A DNA stretch of 64,000 nucleotides from Pseudomonadota bacterium (GTDB lineage: Bacteria > Pseudomonadota > Gammaproteobacteria > Xanthomonadales > Xanthomonadaceae). The stretch lies in the NCBI GenBank assembly GCA_018241125.1, contig JAFEEL010000003.1, forward strand, positions 1 through 64,000, read 5' to 3'. Under the pieces are notes generated by a model. It was not told where the DNA came from, did no database searches, and was given only the letters and a program-made list of their open reading frames with translations. Each line of letters begins with the position of its first letter. The first letter of the stretch is position 1. The translations under genes and the position numbers were made by a program. Below, one piece after another: positions 58,306 through 64,000 of the stretch.

Positions 58306-58388
58306 GTCCCCGCGCAGGCGGGGACCCAGCGACTTTTGTGGGCCAATCTGAATGCTTAAAGACACTGGATTCCCGCCTTCGCGGGAAT
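58306..58388. repeat. REP-like element between etfB and etfA
   Basis: GTCCCCGC-GCAG-GCGGGGAC (58306-58325) and ATTCCCGC-CTTC-GCGGGAAT (58369-58388) flank a 43-base core containing GCGACTTTTGTGGG. This is the layout of a dispersed paired palindrome. It separates two genes that must be made in equal amounts. Confidence 0.82.
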
Positions 58389-58409
58389 GACGAGCAAAGG
58401 CAAACATCT

Positions 58410-59348
58410 ATGTCCAAAGTCCTGATCGTCGCCGAACACCAGGGCGGCAAGCTCAACCCCGCCACCGCCAAGTGCGTGAGTGCTGCCAAGGCGCTGAACG
58501 CGGAACATATCGACATCGTCGTGCTCGCCGCCGACCCGACCGGCATCGCCGCGCAAGCCGCGCAGATCGCCGGCGTCACGCGCGTGCTGGCCGTCGCCAA
58601 CGCCGCCAACGCGCATGCGCTGGCGCAGGTGCTGGCACCGCAAGTGGCGCAATTCGCCGCCGGCTACACGCATGTGTTCGGGCCATCGACGACCTTCGGC
58701 AAGGACTTGATGCCGTGCGTGGCCGCGCTGCTGAACGTCTCGCAGGTGTCGGACGTGATGAAAGTCGACGACGCCCACAGCTTCCAGCGCCCGATCTACG
58801 CCGGCAACGCCATCGTCACCGTGCGCGCGCCGGCCGCGGATACCGTGGTCGCGACCATCCGCATCGCTTCGTGGCCGGCTGCCGGCAACGGCGGCAATGC
58901 GTCCATCGAAAACGTGACGGTCGATGCCGCCCTGCCCGCGCACACGCGCTTCGTCGAACTCAAGGCCGGCAAATCCGACCGCCCCGACCTGCAAAGCGCC
59001 GCGCGCGTGGTCAGCGGTGGCCGCGCGTTTGGTTCGGCTGAAAACTTTTCGATCCTCTACGCGCTGGCCGACAAACTCGGCGCCGGCGTGGGCGCCTCGC
59101 GCGCGGCGGTGGATGCCGGCTACGTGCCCAACGACATGCAGGTCGGGCAGACCGGCAAGATCATCGCGCCCGAGCTGTACGTCGCGATCGGCATCAGCGG
59201 CGCGATCCAGCACCTGACCGGCATCAAGGACGCCGGCACCATCGTGGCGATCAACAAGGACGCCGACGCGCCAATCTTCGAGGTGGCCGACATCGGCCTC
59301 GTCGGCGACCTGTTCACCCTAGTGCCGGAGTTGACCGCGGCGCTGTAA
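58410..59348 (+). CDS. etfA: Electron transfer flavoprotein alpha subunit
   Basis: A 312-aa FAD-binding partner of EtfB. The start [20 protein letters not shown] is typical, and the FAD-binding C-terminal segment has [35 protein letters not shown] and [13 protein letters not shown]. The Shine-Dalgarno is weak (CAAAGG) because the leader derives from a REP-like element. It converges on the CoA-transferase genes across a further palindrome. Confidence 0.95.
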   Translation: MSKVLIVAEHQGGKLNPATAKCVSAAKALNAEHIDIVVLAADPTGIAAQAAQIAGVTRVLAVANAANAHALAQVLAPQVAQFAAGYTHVFGPSTTFGKDLMPCVAALLNVSQVSDVMKVDDAHSFQRPIYAGNAIVTVRAPAADTVVATIRIASWPAAGNGGNASIENVTVDAALPAHTRFVELKAGKSDRPDLQSAARVVSGGRAFGSAENFSILYALADKLGAGVGASRAAVDAGYVPNDMQVGQTGKIIAPELYVAIGISGAIQHLTGIKDAGTIVAINKDADAPIFEVADIGLVGDLFTLVPELTAAL

Positions 59349-59379
59349 ACAAGACGCCGCTGTCGAGGATTTTGTTGCT

Positions 59380-59407
59380 CGTCATTCCCGCGCAGGCGGG
59401 GATGACG
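59380..59407. repeat. Palindrome between convergent etfA and scoB
   Basis: CGTCATTCCCGC-GCAG-GCGGGGATGACG pairs over 12 bases with one mismatch or G-T pair. It resembles half of the etfB-etfA element. In a convergent gap it could terminate both transcripts. Confidence 0.7.
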
Positions 59408-59425
59408 ATCTCAAAATTCAAGCGC

Positions 59426-60058
59426 TTACGCCACCGTGAACTCGCATCCGGTCTTCGCGTGCAGTTCTTCGTCGGTGACGCCATCGACCTTTTCGATCAG
59501 CACCAAACCCTTGGGCGTCACGTCGAACACCGCCAGTTCGGTGATGATGCGGTTGACCACGCCCACGCCGGTCAGCGGCAGCGTGCATTCCTTCAGGATC
59601 TTGTGCTCGCCGTTCTTGGCGGTGTGCTCCATCAGGATGACGATGCGCTTGACCCCGGCGACCAGGTCCATCGCCCCGCCCATGCCCTTGACCATCTTTC
59701 CGGGCACCATCCAGTTGGCCAGATCGCCCTTGTCGGTGACCTGCATCGCGCCCAGCACCGCCAGATCGATGTGCCCGCCGCGGATCATCGCGAAGCTGTC
59801 ATGGCTGCCGAAATAACTGGCGCCCACGCGCGCGGTGACGGTCTGCTTGCCGGCGTTGATCAGGTCGGCGTCGAGTTCGGCGTCGGTCGGGAACGGGCCG
59901 ATGCCGAGCAGGCCGTTCTCCGATTGCAGCCACACGTCCATCCCTTCCGGGATGTAGTTGGCCACCATCGTCGGCAGGCCGATGCCGAGATTGACATAGG
60001 CGCCGTCGGTGAGTTCGAGTGCGGCGCGTTGCGCCATCTGCTCGCGGGTCCAGGGCAT
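59426..60058 (-). CDS. scoB: 3-oxoacid CoA-transferase subunit B
   Basis: A 210-aa subunit carrying the catalytic Glu in [41 protein letters not shown] and [12 protein letters not shown] are family segments. With ScoA it moves CoA from succinyl-CoA to acetoacetate or a related acid. The start MPWTREQ at 60058 lies 16 bases after scoA. An ATG at 60037 is possible. Confidence 0.92.
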   Translation of the reverse strand: MPWTREQMAQRAALELTDGAYVNLGIGLPTMVANYIPEGMDVWLQSENGLLGIGPFPTDAELDADLINAGKQTVTARVGASYFGSHDSFAMIRGGHIDLAVLGAMQVTDKGDLANWMVPGKMVKGMGGAMDLVAGVKRIVILMEHTAKNGEHKILKECTLPLTGVGVVNRIITELAVFDVTPKGLVLIEKVDGVTDEELHAKTGCEFTVA

Positions 60059-60074
60059 GCTTGCGATCCTCTTG

Positions 60075-60803
60075 TCAGGCCGATGCGGCGCGCAAGGTGC
60101 GCTGCTCGATGCGTTTTTCCGGGTGCGCATTGATGACGATGCGGTCGACGTAGATGCCCGGCAGGTGCACACAGTCTGGATCGATCGCGCCCAGCGCGAC
60201 CAACTCCTCGACTTCCACCACGCACACCTTGCCGGCCATCGCTGCGGCCGGGTTGAAGTTGCGCGCGGTCTTGCGAAACAGCAGGTTGCCGGACGGATCG
60301 GCCTTCCACGCCTTGATCAGCGACACGTCCGGCCGCAACGCGGTTTCCAGCACGTAGTGGTGGCCGTCGAACTCACGCGTCTCCTTGCCCTTGGCGACGA
60401 CGGTGCCGTAACCGGTGCGGGTGAAGAACGCGGGAATGCCGGCGCCGCCGGCGCGCAGACGCTCGGCCAGAGTGCCTTGCGGGTTGAACTCCAGTTCCAG
60501 TTCGCCGCCCAGAAACTGCCGCTCGAACTCCTTGTTCTCGCCGACGTAAGACGAAATCATCTTGCGAATCTGCCGCGTGGTCAGCAACTGCCCGAGGCCG
60601 AACCCATCCACGCCGGCGTTGTTGGAGATCACCGTCAGCCCGTGCACGCCCGAATCGCGCAGCGCGGCGATCAGCGCCTCGGGGATGCCGCACAGTCCGA
60701 ACCCACCCACCGCGAGCGTCTGGCCGTCGGCGACGATGCCTTGCAGCGCGGCTTCGGCGCTGGGGAACAACTTGCTGTGCGCAGACGCATGCGGATGGGT
60801 CAT
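60075..60803 (-). CDS. scoA: 3-oxoacid CoA-transferase subunit A
   Basis: A 242-aa subunit. The glycine-rich [17 protein letters not shown] and [19 protein letters not shown] are typical, and [20 protein letters not shown] follows. The start at 60803 has GGAGCC upstream. It forms an operon with scoB. Its neighbours (etfAB on one side, polysaccharide genes on the other) are on different transcripts. Confidence 0.92.
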   Translation of the reverse strand: MTHPHASAHSKLFPSAEAALQGIVADGQTLAVGGFGLCGIPEALIAALRDSGVHGLTVISNNAGVDGFGLGQLLTTRQIRKMISSYVGENKEFERQFLGGELELEFNPQGTLAERLRAGGAGIPAFFTRTGYGTVVAKGKETREFDGHHYVLETALRPDVSLIKAWKADPSGNLLFRKTARNFNPAAAMAGKVCVVEVEELVALGAIDPDCVHLPGIYVDRIVINAHPEKRIEQRTLRAASA

Positions 60804-60890
60804 CGATCGAGGCTCCACGGATCAGGTTTTCACGATACCACGCCGGCCACAGGCACCCAAAGCGACGGCGCCGCGATGCTGACATTGCGC

Positions 60891-61976
60891 TCAACCAGCA
60901 AGCGATCCCCGGGTTGTGTCCGGGTGCGCGTCGATCCACGCGCACAGGCGCTCCAGTCCGGCGTCCAGGCGAACGTGCGGCTGCCAGCCCAGATGCGCCC
61001 GCGCCGCATCGATGCGGGCGCAGGCTTGGCGTACGTCGCCGTGACGATACTGGCCAGTGATCGTCGGTGCCGGCGCGCCGTAACGGCGCGCGATCCACTG
61101 CGCCAGTTGCAAAATCGTGGTCGGGGTGCCGGATCCGATGTCGATCGGCGCCGTATGCTGGATGTCGGCATCGATGGCGGCGAAGATCGCACGGGCGACG
61201 TCGTCCACGCACACGAAATCGCGCACGATCGCACCATCCTCGTACACCGGAATGGAGTTTCCGGCGCGCGCGATCTGGCAGAACAGCGGCACGATGCCGG
61301 TATAGGGATTGCCCAGCGACTGCCCAGGCCCGTACACGTTCTGCATGCGCAGCACCGACGCGCGCACGCCAACCGCCTGCGCCCATGCCGAAAGAACGTG
61401 CTCTTGCGCCAACTTGGTCGCGCCATACACGCTGGTCGGATGCAGCGCGGTATGGCCGGCTTCGTGCGGCAGCGCGCGCAGGCCGGGGAAATCCCATTGC
61501 GCGGCCTCCAGCATGGCGCGGCCGCGCTGGCCCGGATCGACGATCGCGCCGTCCTCGTGCCGCTGCCACTCGCCCTCGCCGTACACCGCACGGCTGGATG
61601 CCAGCACGATGCGCTCGGGCAGCGCGGCGTGGCGCACCAGCGCATCGAGCATGCACGCCATGCCCGTGACATTGACCTGCGCGTGCCGCGCCGATTCGGT
61701 CAGCGACTGCGCAGTGCCGGTCTCGGCCGCCAGATGCACGATCGCGTCGGGCCGCACCTGCGCCAGTACGCGCTCCCAGTCTGCGTGTGCGCACACATCG
61801 GCAACGATCAATTCCACGCGCGCATCCAGCGCCGTTGGTCGCGTTCGTGCTGCGTGGATCTGTGGATGCAGATTGTCCATCGCCACGACGCGCTCGAAGC
61901 GATCGGCCAGCAACGGCGATAGCGCGCAGCCGATGAAGCCGGCACCACCGGTGAGCAGGCAGGTGGCCAGGGTCAC
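60891..61976 (-). CDS. NAD-dependent sugar-nucleotide epimerase/dehydratase
   Basis: A 361-aa extended SDR enzyme. NAD is bound by LLTGGAGFIGCALSPLLADR near the start. The active site has SSRAVYGEG, and the catalytic Tyr-x-x-x-Lys is in SVYGATKLAQEHV. The start is GTG at 61976, overlapping the stop of the acyltransferase gene (GTGA), so translation is coupled. The product sugar is not decidable. Probably the last gene of the polysaccharide cluster that extends past the window. Confidence 0.85.
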   Translation of the reverse strand: MTLATCLLTGGAGFIGCALSPLLADRFERVVAMDNLHPQIHAARTRPTALDARVELIVADVCAHADWERVLAQVRPDAIVHLAAETGTAQSLTESARHAQVNVTGMACMLDALVRHAALPERIVLASSRAVYGEGEWQRHEDGAIVDPGQRGRAMLEAAQWDFPGLRALPHEAGHTALHPTSVYGATKLAQEHVLSAWAQAVGVRASVLRMQNVYGPGQSLGNPYTGIVPLFCQIARAGNSIPVYEDGAIVRDFVCVDDVARAIFAAIDADIQHTAPIDIGSGTPTTILQLAQWIARRYGAPAPTITGQYRHGDVRQACARIDAARAHLGWQPHVRLDAGLERLCAWIDAHPDTTRGSLAG

Positions 61977-63079
61977 GCGGGCGCTCCTTGTTCGGCAGGG
62001 CGTCGACGAAACAGGCCATGCGACAGGCGCAGGATCGGTGCTTCGATCCAGCGGAAACTGGCAAACCCCACGCCCACCGCGATCGCGAACCAGATGACCA
62101 GCAGCAGGTGCGCCGGCACGGACTCGTAACCATGCACCCGCAGGGTGAGCCCCGCCAAGGCCGCGAACACGAGTTGATGCCAGAGGTAGAGCGAGTACGA
62201 GGCATCGCCGGTGCGCAGCAACCAGCCCGGCAGCGTCCATCCGCAGCCGCGCTCGATCGCAATCAATCCGTACACGATCAGCGCCGACGGGATGCCGAAG
62301 CAGAAAAACCGCCACGCATGATCCCAGCTACCGTAGCGGGCGTTGAGCACCACGCCCACCGCAAAGCCGAGCAGGCCGAGCGCCAGCGCACCGATTCCAG
62401 CGCCACGGACGCCGCGCTGGATCACCAACGCGACCCCGATGCCCAGCGCGAACTCCAGCACCAGAGGGCTGGCGAATGGCCAATCCTTCCATGCCGGTAT
62501 CAGGGTGCGCGCAAGCACCACGAGCACGCATTCCAGCCCGACCCAGGCCGCCAGCGCGGCGAACAAGCGGCGCGGTGCCAGCGCCACCAGCGCAGTGAGC
62601 ACGGCGTAGAACATCACCTCGTAGCACAACGTCCACGCCGCCAGCACCTTGGTGTTGTTGCTGGTCAGCAGCGACACCAGCTCCCACGCACTGTTGCGCG
62701 GCAGCCACGCCGGCGCCAGCACCAGCACCGCGCTGGCTGGCACCGCGGCGGCCAGCACGCACCAGTACAACGGATAGATGCGCAGCAGGCGGCGCACGCC
62801 GAAAGCCAGCGCCGCGCGATGATCCGCCGCACGCACGGCCGCGACGGTGACGATGCAGCCGGAAATCACGAAGAAGATGTCCACACCCGCCGGACCAAGC
62901 CACCAGTAGTGGTATTTCAACCAGTCCGCACCCATGCCGTCGCGCGTCGACAGCAGGTGGATGAACATCACCATCACCGCCGCGACGCCGCGCAGGCCCT
63001 GGATATTGACGTAGGTGCCGTTCGTACCGCCGCTCGCGGGCCACACGCGCGCGATCGTCGGTGGAACCTGCGCGCTCAT
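61973..63079 (-). CDS. Membrane acyltransferase (acyltransferase-3/OafA family)
   Basis: A 368-aa protein with about ten membrane helices. It has the family start NIQGLRGVAAVMVMFIHLLS with the catalytic His, and GVDIFFVISGCIVT. RIYPLYW and FALGIGVALVI follow. Such enzymes O-acetylate surface polysaccharides. Both ends overlap neighbouring genes by 4 bases, placing it inside a tight operon with the epimerase and the RgpF-like gene. Confidence 0.88.
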   Translation of the reverse strand: MSAQVPPTIARVWPASGGTNGTYVNIQGLRGVAAVMVMFIHLLSTRDGMGADWLKYHYWWLGPAGVDIFFVISGCIVTVAAVRAADHRAALAFGVRRLLRIYPLYWCVLAAAVPASAVLVLAPAWLPRNSAWELVSLLTSNNTKVLAAWTLCYEVMFYAVLTALVALAPRRLFAALAAWVGLECVLVVLARTLIPAWKDWPFASPLVLEFALGIGVALVIQRGVRGAGIGALALGLLGFAVGVVLNARYGSWDHAWRFFCFGIPSALIVYGLIAIERGCGWTLPGWLLRTGDASYSLYLWHQLVFAALAGLTLRVHGYESVPAHLLLVIWFAIAVGVGFASFRWIEAPILRLSHGLFRRRPAEQGAPA

Positions 63080-64000
63080 GGCCGCTTGCCCCTGAGCTTG
63101 TCGATGCGGAATCGCAGCGAGCGGCGCAGCGCCGCGTTCAGTTCATTGGCCGCACCGCGCACCTTGAATGGCCGCGGATCATCGCGGTAACCACGCACGG
63201 TGGTGATCTGACCACGGGTGTCGGCTTCGGGGAAGCACGCCGACAACGCCTGATGCCGATATTCGAGCTTGACGTAATTGCGCGCCGCCGAGCGCACGGT
63301 CAGCGCACACCACACCAGATAGCCGCGGGCCTGCGCGCAGTACGGCAGCAGGCGTTCGAGCGCGTGCGGCAGGTCGCCATCGCCGTAACTCTCCCCTTCG
63401 AAATCCTGCCAACGCCACGCCTTGCTGAACAACGGCGCCAGCGCACCGGGGCGAAACCAATACATCGACCCCAGCGGCGCCAGCGGCGTGGATTCATCCA
63501 GCACCGCGCGCAGGCCCAGTTCATCGGCCAGTGCCTGCACGCGCGCACGGTTGCCGAACCACGCGTGGCCGAGCGTGGGATAGCCGACTTGCACCACCGT
63601 GGGCATCAGCACACCGATCATCGGCTCGCGCGCCAGCAGGTCGAACAGGTTGGCGACGTAGCCGGGCGAATCGAGCAGGTTGGCGAACAGATGGCGACGA
63701 AACTCCGCGGCGCGCTGCGCGCCATCCTGCGGCGCGCGCTTGCCGTGCACGCGCACGATCGCATCGTAACGGCCGTGCAGCACGACATCGGCGCACTCGA
63801 TCAGCAGGGCCGCGCAATCGCGCCCGGCGTTGGAGGCGAGCACGCGCACGTCCAGACAACGCAGGTTCGGCAGGTCGGCCAGCGCGGACTGGATCGCGAC
63901 TTGTTTTTCCACGGTGTCGGTGGTGACGATCACGTCCAGCGGCAACGGCACGTTCGCCAGATAACGACCGACCTCACCGGCCATCTCCGGGTAATACAGA
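63076..64000 (-). CDS. RgpF-like rhamnan synthesis protein (5' end outside window)
   Basis: The last 308 or so residues of a protein that is still open at the window edge (LYYPE precedes the first Met at 63984, which is therefore not the start). It contains VRVLASNAGRDCAALLIECA, VVLHGRYDAIVRVHGKRAPQ and LGSMYWFRPGALAPLFSKAW, features of the rhamnan synthesis F (RgpF) family involved in rhamnose-rich surface glycans. It overlaps the acyltransferase start by 4 bases. Confidence 0.82.
   Translation of the reverse strand, partial: LYYPEMAGEVGRYLANVPLPLDVIVTTDTVEKQVAIQSALADLPNLRCLDVRVLASNAGRDCAALLIECADVVLHGRYDAIVRVHGKRAPQDGAQRAAEFRRHLFANLLDSPGYVANLFDLLAREPMIGVLMPTVVQVGYPTLGHAWFGNRARVQALADELGLRAVLDESTPLAPLGSMYWFRPGALAPLFSKAWRWQDFEGESYGDGDLPHALERLLPYCAQARGYLVWCALTVRSAARNYVKLEYRHQALSACFPEADTRGQITTVRGYRDDPRPFKVRGAANELNAALRRSLRFRIDKLRGKRP

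Overview
The window is a G+C-rich bacterial chromosome segment, almost fully coding, with short intergenic gaps. The best fit is a gammaproteobacterium of the order Xanthomonadales (Xanthomonadaceae or Rhodanobacteraceae). Supporting features are the order tRNA-fMet-rimP-nusA-infB-rbfA-truB followed by cmk-rpsA-ihfB-lapAB, a divergent cysB/cysG pair, an oxyR gene divergent from ahpC-ahpD, and tandem heptamers of the GGGAnnC / GTGAnTC type between genes. This placement is inference from content and was not tested by alignment. I see no phage, integrase, complete insertion sequence, CRISPR array, rRNA or plasmid function.

Layout. 1-5.8 kb (minus strand): a GMC oxidoreductase with its small subunit, two exported proteins, and a ferrous-iron uptake pair (FTR1 permease plus cupredoxin) behind a Fur-like box. 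Three copies of one multi-hairpin repeat sit right behind three of these genes. 5.9-12 kb: a crotonase, a VOC protein, a folE-ferredoxin reductase-ECF sigma run, an unknown exported protein and a porin. 12-25.4 kb (minus): about 13 kb of translation and envelope genes, from the initiator tRNA and rimP-nusA-infB-rbfA-truB through cmk, rpsA, ihfB, lapA and lapB to a nucleotide-sugar dehydratase and galU. Heptamer arrays fill several of its gaps.

25.4-32.3 kb: prmC, an orphan Pycsar-effector-like membrane protein, then an oxidative-stress block: ahpD and ahpC, a recognisable OxyR operator, oxyR, rubrerythrin, a CCG-type Fe-S oxidoreductase and a DUF3501 protein. 32.5-45 kb: a GT39 transferase, a cytosolic msrA, an EamA exporter, a 7TM-GAF-GGDEF protein with a degenerate signature, glnS, a Cys-rich lipoprotein, a deaminase, rlmM, two small exported proteins flanking a perfect FNR-type box, and an exported MsrB-MsrA pair. 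45-54.7 kb: tsaB, a DinG/YoaA helicase, a lipoprotein, PBP1b, a fused GT2-GT4 glycosyltransferase and a PLP decarboxylase. 54.7-64 kb: cysB/cysG, etfBA, a 3-oxoacid CoA-transferase, and the end of a surface-polysaccharide cluster (RgpF-like protein, acyltransferase, epimerase) that runs out of the window.

The most unusual material is repetitive. A structured repeat of about 150 bp folds into hairpins with GNRA loops only on the strand of its neighbouring genes, and it shows one compensatory base-pair change. Heptamer arrays have replaced apparent ribosome-binding regions or been absorbed into the ends of essential proteins.
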